Origin: JBBQDZ01 sp038237515
GTDB lineage: Bacteria > Actinomycetota > Thermoleophilia > Gaiellales > Gaiellaceae
Reading direction: 5' to 3'
Length of the DNA: 46,089 bases
Assembly (NCBI GenBank): GCA_038237515.1
Contig: JBBRYP010000028.1
Location: 1-46,089 of the forward strand
The notes below the pieces were generated by a model, which was given only the letters and a program-made list of their open reading frames with translations, did not search any database and was not told the origin of the DNA. Below, one piece after another: positions 1 to 8,073 of the stretch (positions within the stretch are counted from its first letter, which is position 1; each line of letters opens with the position of its first letter). Position numbers and translations under genes: made by a program.

Positions 1-389
1 CCGCTCTCATCCACGATTCGGACGACCGCCTCCTGCTCCTCCGGATGCTCGGGCACGCCGTAGGCCTCCTCGACTTCCTGCTGCGACACGAGCCGCTTGG
101 CGACGACCACCGCAGCCGCGCCGAGGAAGGCGAAGGCCAGGCCGATCGATAGACCCAGGAGCTGGGTCTGTCGCGGCAGCCGGTCGAGCGCGTAGACAAC
201 GACGAACGCGACGGCGCAGACGGTCGCAAGCCCAAGAAAGAGCACGACCGCGAGCTCCGCGCGCCGATCGGGCGGCTCGGGTGCGACGAACCGCGGCGGC
301 TCGGGCTCGGGCCGCGGCTCTGGGTGCCAGGTGCCGCGGCGCTTCCCGCGCGAGAAGAGAACCACGAGCGCAGCGACGAGCCAGTTCAC
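1..389 (-). CDS. qcrA: QcrA, Rieske subunit of cytochrome bc1 (N-terminal part, cut by window edge)
   Basis: The N-terminal 129 codons are visible; the Rieske 2Fe-2S domain would lie beyond position 1. QcrA passes electrons from menaquinol to the c-type hemes of QcrC in the actinobacterial bc1-aa3 supercomplex. The visible part has a Pro/Glu-rich cytoplasmic stretch (residues 20-45) and two hydrophobic helices (about 46-66 and 74-98), followed by an acidic segment. This matches the multi-helix N-terminal extension of actinobacterial QcrA, which ordinary Rieske proteins lack. The GTG start overlaps the qcrC stop (gTGA), so it is probably translationally coupled to qcrC. The assignment rests on this N-terminal pattern and the neighbouring qcrC; the iron-sulfur motifs cannot be seen. 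Confidence 0.8.
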   Translation of the reverse strand, partial: MNWLVAALVVLFSRGKRRGTWHPEPRPEPEPPRFVAPEPPDRRAELAVVLFLGLATVCAVAFVVVYALDRLPRQTQLLGLSIGLAFAFLGAAAVVVAKRLVSQQEVEEAYGVPEHPEEQEAVVRIVDES

Positions 390-1129
390 GGCTTCGCCCG
401 GTTGCCGATGAACGCGGCGGCGGCGACGAGAGCTACGGCTGCGATGAGCCAGGTCACTAGACCCTCCGGGATCGGGCCGAGGTGACCGATCGCCCACCCG
501 CCTCGATCCTCCGGATGCTTGGTTGACTCGACGTAGCGGACGATGGAGTCGAGGTCGCGATCGCCGATCTGCGACGTCGGGAAGCTCGGCATCAGGTACG
601 GCCCGATGCGAACAGCCTCGGCCACCTGCACCGGGGACGAATCGCGCAGCGAGGGCGCGAGACCGCCGGTGACGACCCCGCCGACGGCCGCGATCTGGTG
701 GCAGCCGGCGCAGTTCTCGGTGAAGAGCTGAAGACCGCGACTGAGACTGCCGCGCTCCGGATGCGGCCTCGGCACCGGTGGGCCGCTGCCGAGCGAGGCG
801 ACGTAGGCGACGATCGCGCGGATCTGGGGATCGGTGAAGCGAGGGCTGCGGCGGTGAGGCTGATCGCGCGCATCGCGCAGCGGCATGTAGCCGGTCCGCA
901 GGTAGAAGTCGGCTGAGAGCGCGCCAACGCCGCGAAGCGACGGGCCGAGGCCCTCCCGCTCGCCGGCGCCGACAGCCGGCCCCTGCGTCGTCGTGCCACG
1001 CCCGTTCGGCCCGTGACAGCTCGCGCAGGCCTTCGAGTAGAGCTCCTTGCCCTCGTCGAGGCGGCCACGCCCAGCCGCCGGGCCAGCCAGGAGCAGCCAC
1101 GCTACGGCCATGAGGAGCGCGCCCTTCAA
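386..1129 (-). CDS. qcrC: QcrC, diheme cytochrome c subunit of the bc1 complex
   Basis: A 247-residue protein with two cytochrome c domains. The heme motifs are CASCH (residues 35-39) and CAGCH (140-144), each followed by a possible Met ligand (YMPLR near 81; LMPSF later). There is an N-terminal signal/anchor helix and a C-terminal transmembrane helix (about 222-242). This is the QcrC layout of Actinobacteria, where the diheme subunit replaces both cytochrome c1 and soluble cytochrome c and hands electrons directly to oxidase subunit II. The TTG at 1129 overlaps the upstream stop (TTGA); an ATG six codons later would leave a more typical signal peptide, so the start is uncertain. It lies between the cytochrome c lipoprotein and qcrA. 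Confidence 0.9.
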   Translation of the reverse strand: MKGALLMAVAWLLLAGPAAGRGRLDEGKELYSKACASCHGPNGRGTTTQGPAVGAGEREGLGPSLRGVGALSADFYLRTGYMPLRDARDQPHRRSPRFTDPQIRAIVAYVASLGSGPPVPRPHPERGSLSRGLQLFTENCAGCHQIAAVGGVVTGGLAPSLRDSSPVQVAEAVRIGPYLMPSFPTSQIGDRDLDSIVRYVESTKHPEDRGGWAIGHLGPIPEGLVTWLIAAVALVAAAAFIGNRAKP

Positions 1130-1491
1130 TGCGTGTAGAGATAGGCGACGATGTCGCGCGCCTGCGAAGCGGTGACGCCGAGGTCGGGCATGATCGTGCC
1201 CGGCTCGATCCGCTTCGGGTGCACGATCCAGCGCTCCGCATTCGCGACCGTGTTCGGGATCTCCCCTGCGATGAAGCGCCTGCCGCGGAAGTGCTCGAGC
1301 TCCGGGCCGACGCGGCCGTCCGCTCCCCGGATTCCGGAGATCGTGTGGCAGGAGCCGCAGCCGTAGTGCTCGATCAGCGCTGCGCCCTTGCCCGGGTCAC
1401 CGCCCGGCACGGCCGGCGGCGAGGTGCTCGTCCCGCAGCCGGCGAAGCCCGCGGCGGCGACGAGGACGGCCACGTGCGCCCGAGACCTCAT
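1126..1491 (-). CDS. Cytochrome c lipoprotein in the oxidase cluster
   Basis: A 121-residue monoheme cytochrome c. It begins with a lipoprotein signal peptide whose lipobox ends at Cys19 (FAGC), so it is probably tethered to the outer face of the membrane. The heme motif is CGSCH (45-49) and the likely axial Met is in GTIMPDL (Met101). The domain resembles the cytochrome c domain fused to the C-terminus of CtaC in this same cluster (shared IPNT and MP motifs), so it may be a detached duplicate. The ATG overlaps the stop of the upstream membrane-protein gene (ATGA). Role inferred from position: an additional electron carrier between bc1 and oxidase. Confidence 0.8.
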   Translation of the reverse strand: MRSRAHVAVLVAAAGFAGCGTSTSPPAVPGGDPGKGAALIEHYGCGSCHTISGIRGADGRVGPELEHFRGRRFIAGEIPNTVANAERWIVHPKRIEPGTIMPDLGVTASQARDIVAYLYTH

Positions 1492-1865
1492 CCCTGGTTG
1501 CACTGGTGGAGGGCGAGCGCGGCGATGCCGCCGAGCAGGATGAGCACGAGGAAGAGGAAGCTCCCGAGCACGCCCGCGATCGCCAGGAACTCGACGCGGC
1601 CGCGGGCATCGCCCCGGCCGCGCCGAACAGCAAGCGCGGCGAGACCAGCCACGGCGGTGCCGGCGAGCGCGAGCGCAGCAGGCCCGGCCGTCAGCGCCAG
1701 GTGCCAGGCGCTCGTGTCGATCGAGAACTGCCGTCCGCCGGCGGCGCAAGCGGTCTCCTCCACCTCCGAGCCGACGACGAGCTGGACCGTCCAGGCCGCG
1801 GGCGCGGCAAGCAGACCGAACCAGACGAGGAGGTCGGTCGTCCGCGGCACGGGACGCGCCCTCAT
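1488..1865 (-). CDS. Small membrane protein of the cytochrome oxidase operon
   Basis: A 125-residue protein with three predicted membrane helices (about 11-31, 53-77 and 90-117). Two cysteines sit in the first loop (TACAAGG) or near the C-terminus (HQCNQG), with no heme motif. The ATG overlaps the ctaE stop (ATGA) and its own stop overlaps the cytochrome c lipoprotein start, so it is locked into the oxidase operon. I do not recognise a named family. Its place after subunit III suggests an accessory or assembly subunit of the oxidase; that is inference only. Confidence 0.75.
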   Translation of the reverse strand: MRARPVPRTTDLLVWFGLLAAPAAWTVQLVVGSEVEETACAAGGRQFSIDTSAWHLALTAGPAALALAGTAVAGLAALAVRRGRGDARGRVEFLAIAGVLGSFLFLVLILLGGIAALALHQCNQG

Positions 1866-2485
1866 GCGGCCGCCGAGAGGAGGGTCGCCGTCACGACGAG
1901 CGCCAGCACGTTGACGAAGTGCCAGTAGAGGGCGACCGACTGGACCGCGATCAGCCGGTAGTTCGTCATCCCGCGCGACAGGCGCATGAGCAGGAAGGCG
2001 TTCAGGAGCAGGGCAACCGCGACGTGCGCATGGTGGCCCCCCGAGAGGACGTACACGATTGACGCGTAGGCGCTCTCCTGCGGCTTCAGCGTCCGCAGGC
2101 TCACGGCGTAGCGGTCGATCTGCATCGCGAGGTAGCCAGCGCCGACGAAGAGCGAGGCCCCGAGGGCGAGCCGCGTCAGGCCGAGCCGCCCGCGCCGTGC
2201 CGCGGAGGCTGCGATCTGCATGGGCACGCTCGTCGAGACGAGCACGCCTGCGAGGACGAGCGGGACGAGGAGCTTCGGCTTCGGCGTACCCGCCGGCGGC
2301 CAGTGCGGATTCTTGAAGCGCAGGTAGAAGAAGGAGGCGATCAGCACGCCGAAGAGCGTCGCCTCGGTCGCGATCAGGAGAGCCATCCCCCACCAGCCGT
2401 TCGGCCTAGCCCGGCGCAGTGTCGCCGCCCGTGCGGCCGCGCGCGGCGTCGTCGCCTCCATGCTGGGCGTCAACTCGGCGGTCAT
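1862..2485 (-). CDS. ctaE: Cytochrome c oxidase subunit III
   Basis: A 207-residue, five-helix membrane protein. The conserved acidic helix (ATEATLFGVLIASFFYLR, near residue 35), the GGHHAHV motif (near 150) and the C-terminal YWHFVNVLALVV helix are hallmarks of heme-copper oxidase subunit III (two N-terminal helices of the seven-helix mitochondrial form are absent, as is usual for bacteria). Subunit III stabilises the proton-pumping core. The ATG overlaps the ctaD stop (ATGA). Confidence 0.93.
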   Translation of the reverse strand: MTAELTPSMEATTPRAAARAATLRRARPNGWWGMALLIATEATLFGVLIASFFYLRFKNPHWPPAGTPKPKLLVPLVLAGVLVSTSVPMQIAASAARRGRLGLTRLALGASLFVGAGYLAMQIDRYAVSLRTLKPQESAYASIVYVLSGGHHAHVAVALLLNAFLLMRLSRGMTNYRLIAVQSVALYWHFVNVLALVVTATLLSAAA

Positions 2486-4386
2486 GCGTCCTGCGGCTCC
2501 TTCAGGTGCCAGGAGGCGAGCGCAAGCCCGCCGAGGCCGACCGCGATCGCGGCGACGATGTAGTGCGAGGTCAGCAGCATGGTGAAGACGAGACTGAGCG
2601 AGAGCGCGAGCAGGAGCGGCGACCAGGACTCGCCCGGCATCTCGAGCACCTCGTCGAGCTCCCCGTCGAGGACCGTGGTAGCGGGCGTCTCGTGCCCCGC
2701 GTCCAGCACGAGCTCCCCGCGCTGGAGCCGGTGCTCGTCCTCCTCGCGATCCGGCCGGTCCCAGACCGGCGAGACGCTGCGAACCGTCGGCACAACGGGG
2801 AAGTTGAACTCGGGCGGCGGGGAGGTCGTTGCCCATTCGAGCGTCTCGCCACCCCAGGGATCCGGCCCCGCCACGCGGCCGACGAACGCGCTCCCGAAGA
2901 GGTTCGCGACGACGAGCAGGATCGACCCGGCGAGCAGGAAGGCGCCGATCGTCGCGATCAGGTTGTAGGCGTCCCACCCCATGCCCGCGGGGTAGGTGTA
3001 GACGCGACGCGGCATCCCCAGAAGGCCCATCACGTGCATCGGGAAGAAGGTCAGGTTGAAGCCCGCGAAGAAGAGCCAGAAGCTCGCCTGACCGAGCCGC
3101 TCGCCGTACATCCGGCCCGTCACCTTCGGGTACCAGTAGTGGATCCCGGCGAAGATCGGGAAGACGGCGCCGCCGAAGAGGACGTAGTGGAAGTGGGCGA
3201 CGACGAAGTAGGTGTCGGTCACCTGCTGGTCGAAGGGGATCGCCGCGAACATCACACCCGAGAGCCCGCCCACGACGAAGGTGACGATGAACCCGAGCGT
3301 GAAGAGGAGCGGTGTCTTGAGCTCCGGCCGGCCCTTGACGAGGGTCGCACACCAACCGAAGACCTGGATCCCGCTCGGGACGACGATGACGAGGCTCGCC
3401 GCCGCGTAGAAGACCATCGTGATCTGCGGCAGGCCGGTGGCGAACATGTGGTGCACCCAGACGCCAAAGCCGATGAAGGCGGTCAGGACGGTCGAGATCG
3501 CGAGCCAGTTGTGAGCGACCATCGGCCGGCGCGCGAAGGTCGGGATGATCGAGGACACGATCCCGATCGCCGGGATGAAGATGATGTAGACATCCGGGTG
3601 CCCGAAGATCCAGAAGAGATGCTGCCAGAGGAGCGAGTCGCCGCCCCTCGAGCGCTCGAAGAACTGGAAGCCGAGCTTCCGGTCGAGCTCGAGCATCACG
3701 TTGGCCGCGGTCAGCGCGGGCAGGGCGAAGACGAGCGAGAAGGAGGTCGCGAGGATCGCCCAGCAGAAGAGCGGCATCCGGTTGAGCGACATCCCCGGGG
3801 CGCGGAGCTTGAAGATCGTGACGATGAAGTTCGTCGCGCCGACGGTCGAGGAGACGGCTAGGAAGATCAGTCCCAGGTTGTAGAAGTCGATCCCGAGATC
3901 CGGGCTGTAGGTCTTGGCGGAGAGCGGCACGTAGTTGAACCAGCCGGCGGAGGGCCCGTCGCCGAGGAAGAAGCCGGAGTAGATGAAGAGCCCGGACGCG
4001 AGGTACGTCCAGTAGCTGAGCGCGTTCATGCGCGGGAAGGCCATGTCCCGCGAGCCGATCTGGAGCGGGACGAGGTAGTTGCCGAACGCACCCGAAAGCA
4101 TGGGCGTCACGAACAGGAAGATCATCGTGACGCCGTGCATGGTGAACGCCTGATCGAAGGCCTTCGGGCCGAGGACGTGGTTCTCGGCGGAGGCGAGCTG
4201 CGTCCGCATCAGCAGCGCCTCGACGCCGCCGGCGACGAAGAACGCGAAGGCGGTGACGAAGTAGCGGCGGCCGATTCGCTTGTGGTTGACGGTGGTGAAG
4301 AAGCCGACGATGCCGGGCGTCTCGGCCCAGATCGCATCGAGGCGCCTGACGCGCCGCAGCGCGGGGATCGGCAGGTCGATCGCCAT
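2482..4386 (-). CDS. ctaD: Cytochrome c oxidase subunit I (aa3 type)
   Basis: A 634-residue catalytic subunit that reduces O2 to water and pumps protons. Seen in order: the low-spin heme histidine in FTMHGVTM, the CuB His with the cross-linked Tyr in GHPDVYI, the CuB pair in VHHMF, and the heme a3/a histidines in VAHFHYVLFGG, then the NLTFFPMH and GMPRR motifs. After the usual 12-helix core there is an extra segment of about 110 residues: a Glu/Asp-rich hydrophilic linker and two more helices (SWSPLLLALSLS onwards). This tail resembles a fused subunit IV-like module known from some actinobacterial and caa3 oxidases. The ATG shares one base with the ctaC stop (TGATG). All ligands are intact, so the enzyme should be active. 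Confidence 0.96.
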   Translation of the reverse strand: MAIDLPIPALRRVRRLDAIWAETPGIVGFFTTVNHKRIGRRYFVTAFAFFVAGGVEALLMRTQLASAENHVLGPKAFDQAFTMHGVTMIFLFVTPMLSGAFGNYLVPLQIGSRDMAFPRMNALSYWTYLASGLFIYSGFFLGDGPSAGWFNYVPLSAKTYSPDLGIDFYNLGLIFLAVSSTVGATNFIVTIFKLRAPGMSLNRMPLFCWAILATSFSLVFALPALTAANVMLELDRKLGFQFFERSRGGDSLLWQHLFWIFGHPDVYIIFIPAIGIVSSIIPTFARRPMVAHNWLAISTVLTAFIGFGVWVHHMFATGLPQITMVFYAAASLVIVVPSGIQVFGWCATLVKGRPELKTPLLFTLGFIVTFVVGGLSGVMFAAIPFDQQVTDTYFVVAHFHYVLFGGAVFPIFAGIHYWYPKVTGRMYGERLGQASFWLFFAGFNLTFFPMHVMGLLGMPRRVYTYPAGMGWDAYNLIATIGAFLLAGSILLVVANLFGSAFVGRVAGPDPWGGETLEWATTSPPPEFNFPVVPTVRSVSPVWDRPDREEDEHRLQRGELVLDAGHETPATTVLDGELDEVLEMPGESWSPLLLALSLSLVFTMLLTSHYIVAAIAVGLGGLALASWHLKEPQDA

Positions 4387-5375
4387 CAGCGCAGACTCTG
4401 GAGGTAGTCGAGGAGGTACCCGAGCTCCTGGCCCCCGAGGTCGGTGCCCGGCATCCTGTTGCCCGGCTTCACGTGCTGGGGGTCGAGGATCCAGCCGCCG
4501 AGGTAGCCGCGCGTGTTGGGAATCGTGTCGGAGGCGATCGTCGAGCGGCTCGCGAGGTGCGTGAGATCGGGGCCGACGTGCGCGTCCGCAGGCGTTCCCC
4601 GGATCGCGTGGCAGCCCGAGCATCCCTCGCTCAGGAAGACCTCCCTCCCGCGCCGGACAGGCCTGCTCGACGGCGGGCGGGCCTTCCGGCGTTGCGCAGC
4701 GAGCCAGGCACGGAAGCGCGCCGGCGGATCGGCGTAGACGAGGAGCGCCATGTGCGCGTGCTGGAGGCCGCAGAACTCCGCGCATTGCCCGCGATACACC
4801 CCCGGCCGGTCCGCGCGCAGCACGATCGCGTTCCGCCGCCCGGGGATCATGTCGATCTTCCGGTTCAGCTCCGGCACCCAGAAGCTGTGGATGACGTCGG
4901 CCGTACGGGCGAGGAGCCGCACCGTCTCGCCCGCCGGGATGTGGATCTCGTTCGCCGTCACAGCCCCGGTTCCCGCGTAGTGGACGTCCCAGAACCACTG
5001 GCGCCCGACGACCTCGACCGTGAGCTTCGCGCGGCCGGCCCCCGGCGCCGAGGTGGCGGGGAGCGTCCTCAGTGCGAGCGCGAAGAGCGCGGAGAGCACG
5101 AGGATCGGCGCGGCCACGCCGCCGGCTAGGACGAGCGCCCTTGCCCTGCCGTCACCGCCGTCGTCGCGGCCCGCGTGCCGCCGCGCGATCGCAACGACGA
5201 GGAGCATGATCACGACCGCGAGGACGGCGCCGGAGCCGGCAAGCATCACCCACCAGAGGCGGGCGATCTGCCCCGAGGCACGGCTGTGGGGCTTCAGCGC
5301 CGACTGGTTCGCCCCGCAGCCGGCGAGGACCGCGCTCGAGACCAGCAGGAACGCCGTCGCCCGGAGCACCGGCAA
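4386..5375 (-). CDS. ctaC: Cytochrome c oxidase subunit II with fused cytochrome c domain (caa3 type)
   Basis: A 329-residue lipoprotein (lipobox Cys20, LAGC) with two membrane helices (about 42-66 and 81-103) and an extracellular cupredoxin domain. The CuA ligands are His163 (VIHSFWVPEL), Cys198, Cys202, His206 and Met209 (GQCAEFCGLQHAHM). A C-terminal cytochrome c domain follows with CSGCH (252-256) and a probable Met ligand at 308 (GNRMPG). The subunit takes electrons from QcrC and passes them to heme a. The start is weak: a TTG at 5375 or a GTG at 5369, neither with a clear Shine-Dalgarno sequence. It begins only 24 bp after modC on the same strand, so it may be transcribed with the molybdate genes or from a promoter inside modC. 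Confidence 0.95.
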   Translation of the reverse strand: MPVLRATAFLLVSSAVLAGCGANQSALKPHSRASGQIARLWWVMLAGSGAVLAVVIMLLVVAIARRHAGRDDGGDGRARALVLAGGVAAPILVLSALFALALRTLPATSAPGAGRAKLTVEVVGRQWFWDVHYAGTGAVTANEIHIPAGETVRLLARTADVIHSFWVPELNRKIDMIPGRRNAIVLRADRPGVYRGQCAEFCGLQHAHMALLVYADPPARFRAWLAAQRRKARPPSSRPVRRGREVFLSEGCSGCHAIRGTPADAHVGPDLTHLASRSTIASDTIPNTRGYLGGWILDPQHVKPGNRMPGTDLGGQELGYLLDYLQSLR

Positions 5376-5399
5376 CCGAAGTACCCGCGGTCGGCGGCT

Positions 5400-6554
5400 T
5401 TAACCGCGAGCGGGAAGCAGCCGCGTTCCCGTCGCCTTGAAGGAGGCGACGACGAGCTCCCCCTCGCGCAGCCCCAGGCGCTGCGCCGAGACCGCAGTGA
5501 CCTCCGCGGTGAGGAGGTCGAGGCGCACGCGCACGCGGTTCCCGACCGGGAGCAGCGAGAGCACTCGCAACGGCAGGTGGTTGAGCGTTGAGTCCCCGCT
5601 GCCTTGTAACATAGTGTTACTTGAAGCCCCTTCCGGGCGCACGAGTGCGGCATCCTCGGGACGATCGCGGACGAAATCCGGGTTCCCGCTCGCTCGTGAC
5701 ACTATGTTACTTGGGTTCGCAGCGGGGCGCGCCAGCGAGACGTCCCACGGGTAGACGAGAACGCTCACGGGACCCTCGAGCTCGTCGGCCGAAAGGATGA
5801 TGCCCGCACCTTCCAGCTCGACCTCGGTGACGCCGGCCTGCCCCTTCCGGGCATTGCCTCGGAGCAGGTTGCCGCCGGCGAAGCTTGCGACGTAGGTGTC
5901 GGCGGGAGCGGCGACGAGCTCGGCCGGTGCAGCGAGCTGGCGCAGCCGGCCGTCGACGATCACCCCGACGCGCTCGGCGAGAGCGGTGGCGTCCTCGAAG
6001 TCGTGAGTGACGAGGAGCGTCGGCAGGGCGAGCTCGGCGAGCAGGCGGTGGAGCTCGGCGCGCGTCTCACCGCGCGTGTGTGGGTCGAGCGCGGACATCG
6101 GTTCGTCCAGGAGGAGCACCTTGGGTCCGCGCGCGAGCGCGCGTGCGAGCGCGACTCGCTGACGCTCTCCACCGGAGAGGGTCGCGGGCCTCGCGCGTGC
6201 AAGCCGCGCGAGGCCGAACCGTTCCAGCAGGTCGTGACGGGGGCGCCGGCCTCCGAACGCGACGTTGTCCTCGACGGACAGGTGCGGGAAGAGCGCGTAG
6301 TCCTGGAAGACGAGCCCGACCGAGCGCCGTTCCGGCGGGAGGTGGGAGCGGGTCCCGGAGTCGAGCCACACCTCGTCGCTGCAGGTGATGCGACCGGTCG
6401 TTGCCCGTGCGAGGCCGGCGACAGCGCGCAGAACGCTCGACTTCCCCGCCCCGGAAGGCCCGACGAGCGCGAGGGTCCCCGGCTCGACCTCGAGCGCGAG
6501 CTCTAGGTCGAAAGACCGGAGGGGAAGGGTGATGTCGAGCCGGAGCGTGTCCAC
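5400..6554 (-). CDS. modC: ModC, molybdate ABC transporter ATPase with an in-frame insertion
   Basis: A 384-residue ATPase that powers molybdate import with ModB and ModA. Walker A is GPSGAGKS (32-39), the Q-loop is in FQDYALFPH, the signature is LSGGERQ (126-132), Walker B is LLLDEP (147-152) and the switch His is in LVTHDF. The C-terminal regulatory TOBE/Mop domain is interrupted at about residues 282-317 by a 35-codon in-frame insertion bounded by palindromes (see 5606-5710). Homologous-looking TOBE sequence resumes on both sides (LVYPWDVSLAR ... LNHLPLRVL), so the gene probably still works. The GTG start lies 52 bp inside modB, typical of modBC coupling. Confidence 0.92.
   Translation of the reverse strand: MDTLRLDITLPLRSFDLELALEVEPGTLALVGPSGAGKSSVLRAVAGLARATTGRITCSDEVWLDSGTRSHLPPERRSVGLVFQDYALFPHLSVEDNVAFGGRRPRHDLLERFGLARLARARPATLSGGERQRVALARALARGPKVLLLDEPMSALDPHTRGETRAELHRLLAELALPTLLVTHDFEDATALAERVGVIVDGRLRQLAAPAELVAAPADTYVASFAGGNLLRGNARKGQAGVTEVELEGAGIILSADELEGPVSVLVYPWDVSLARPAANPSNIVSRASGNPDFVRDRPEDAALVRPEGASSNTMLQGSGDSTLNHLPLRVLSLLPVGNRVRVRLDLLTAEVTAVSAQRLGLREGELVVASFKATGTRLLPARG
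5606..5710. repeat. 105-bp palindrome-bounded element inserted in frame in modC
   Basis: The left arm is GTAACATAGTGTTAC (5606-5620) and the right arm is GTGACACTATGTTAC (5696-5710). The arms are inverted copies of each other (14/15) and each is itself a near-perfect palindrome of the form GTAACA-N3-TGTTAC. Both are followed by TTG on the plus strand. The element is 105 bp, a multiple of three, has no stop codon in the modC frame and adds 35 residues in the TOBE domain; the arms read as SNIV and SNTM in modC. Base composition of the arms (AT-rich) differs sharply from the surrounding gene. It looks like a small mobile palindromic element or a pair of protein-binding sites captured inside a coding region. 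Confidence 0.7.
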
Positions 6555-7276
6555 CGGGGCCTGAGCTTGGTTGCGGCGAGGATCGCCGCGCTGATCGCGA
6601 TGAGGAGCGCGCTGATCGTCAGTGCGACGTCGAAGTCGTGCTCGAACTCGGCGTAGATGGCGAGCGGCAGGGTCTGCGTGACGCCGCGCAGGCTCCCCGC
6701 GAACATGATCGTGGCGCCGAACTCGCCGAGCCCGCGCGCGAACGAGAGCGCGGCCCCGGCGCCGAGGCCGCCGGAGGCGAGCGGCAGTGCGACGCGCAGG
6801 AACGTCCGCGCTCGGCCGGCGCCGAGCGTGCGGGCCGCGTCAACGAGGTTAGGGTCGACCGCCTCGAAGGCGGCGATCGCCTGCCGCACGTAGAGCGGGC
6901 TCGCCACGAAGACGACGGCAAGCACCACCGCCGCGGTCGTAAACGGGATCTCGATCCCGAACTCCCGCAGCGACGAGCCCAGGAGGCCGAACCGGCCGAA
7001 CGCGGCAAGCAGCCCGATGCCGGCGACGGCGGGCGGCAGGACGAGCGGGAGCTCGACGAGCGTCAGCGCGAGACGGCGCGCCGGGAACCGCGGCGAGGCG
7101 AGCAGGTATGCGGCTGGCGTCCCGGCGAGGACGATCAGGCCCTGCGCGATCGCCGTCGTCTTCGCGCTCAGGACGAGCGCGTCGACGACGACGCCGTTGC
7201 CGAGGGCTCCGAAGAGCCGTCCCGGCGGCACGCGCAGGAAGATCGCGAGCAGCGGCAGGAGCAGGAAGAACAGCAC
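6503..7276 (-). CDS. modB: ModB, molybdate ABC transporter permease
   Basis: A membrane permease with about five helices and the EAA-type loop that docks on the ATPase (EAVDPNLVDAARTLGAG, then the FARGLGEFGATIMFAGS motif characteristic of ModB/CysW permeases). It forms the molybdate channel with ModC. The GTG at 7276 cuts into the first hydrophobic helix; the open frame continues upstream without ATG, GTG or TTG to the modA stop. An ATA at 7339 overlapping the modA TAG, or a CTG near 7309, would restore about 10-21 residues of a normal N-terminus. The true start is therefore probably non-canonical and upstream. It overlaps modC by 52 bp. Confidence 0.9.
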   Translation of the reverse strand: MLFFLLLPLLAIFLRVPPGRLFGALGNGVVVDALVLSAKTTAIAQGLIVLAGTPAAYLLASPRFPARRLALTLVELPLVLPPAVAGIGLLAAFGRFGLLGSSLREFGIEIPFTTAAVVLAVVFVASPLYVRQAIAAFEAVDPNLVDAARTLGAGRARTFLRVALPLASGGLGAGAALSFARGLGEFGATIMFAGSLRGVTQTLPLAIYAEFEHDFDVALTISALLIAISAAILAATKLRPRWTRSGSTSPFPSGLST

Positions 7277-7335
7277 GAGCCCGAGCCCGAGCCCGAGGGC
7301 TGCCGCGAACAGACCGTCGGCGAGCCGCCCGCGGC

Positions 7336-8073
7336 CTATCGCTGCCCGCTCTGGTCGACCGAACCGAACCCGGCGCTCCTCAGCAGCGCCTGGCCCCGCT
7401 TGCCGAGCACGCGCGAGACGAAGGCGAGCGCGGCCGCCCGGTTCTTCGTTCCCTTCACGATCGCCAGCTCGTAGCGCACCTTCGGCTGCGCCCAGGCCGG
7501 GAGCTTGATCTGGACGATCTTGGTGCCGACCGTCCGCGCGTCCGTCACGTAGACGAAGCCGGCGTCGGCCTCCCCCAGCGCGACCTTCGCCAGGATGCTG
7601 CGGACGTCCGTCTCCTGCGAGACGACGTTCGAGAGGACGCCCGTCAGGCCGAGGTTCCTCAGGATCTGGCGCGTGTACGAACCGATCGGCACCGTCGGAG
7701 TGCCGACGACGAGCTTGATGCCGCCGCGCCTCAGGTCGAAGACCGAATGGATCCCGGCCGGGTTGGACGAGGGAACGATCAGGACGAGCCGGTTCGTCGC
7801 GAAGGTCACGGGCTTCTCGACGAGGCCGCGCGCGTAAAGGTCGTCCGGGTACTTCGGACTGGCCGCGGCGAAGATGTCCGCGGGAGCTCCCTGCTGGATC
7901 TGCGCCGCGAGCTGGTCGGACCCGGCGAACGAGTAGCGAGGCCTGGAGTCGATCTTCGGGAGCACATCGGCCAGCGACGCCGCCGCGAGCACGGTGATCT
8001 GCGCCCGGGTCGCCCCGCCGGCCGGCACCGCCAGCGCGAGGGCGGCGGCTGCGAGAGCGCCGAAGCGCCTCAT
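7336..8073 (-). CDS. modA: ModA, molybdate-binding protein
   Basis: A 245-residue secreted substrate-binding protein. After a signal peptide (residues 1-22) it shows ITVLAAASLADVLPKI, the conserved ModA N-terminus whose Ser contacts the oxyanion, then FAGSDQLAAQIQQGAPADIFAA, a ModA/WtpA signature, and a C-terminal LGKRGQALLRSAGF motif. It captures molybdate (possibly tungstate) outside the membrane and delivers it to ModBC. The stop overlaps the region where modB begins; its own start overlaps the regulator stop (ATGA). Confidence 0.93.
   Translation of the reverse strand: MRRFGALAAAALALAVPAGGATRAQITVLAAASLADVLPKIDSRPRYSFAGSDQLAAQIQQGAPADIFAAASPKYPDDLYARGLVEKPVTFATNRLVLIVPSSNPAGIHSVFDLRRGGIKLVVGTPTVPIGSYTRQILRNLGLTGVLSNVVSQETDVRSILAKVALGEADAGFVYVTDARTVGTKIVQIKLPAWAQPKVRYELAIVKGTKNRAAALAFVSRVLGKRGQALLRSAGFGSVDQSGQR

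Noticed and set aside
2419..3861. Long plus-strand open frame (480 codons) opposite ctaD and ctaE
   Set aside because: Arg/Glu/Asp-rich antisense shadow of a well-supported gene; no family resemblance and no ribosome binding site.
5606..5710. ModE-type operator in modC
   Set aside because: The arms do not match the ModE consensus (TATATA-based), and they lie late in modC, not before modA.
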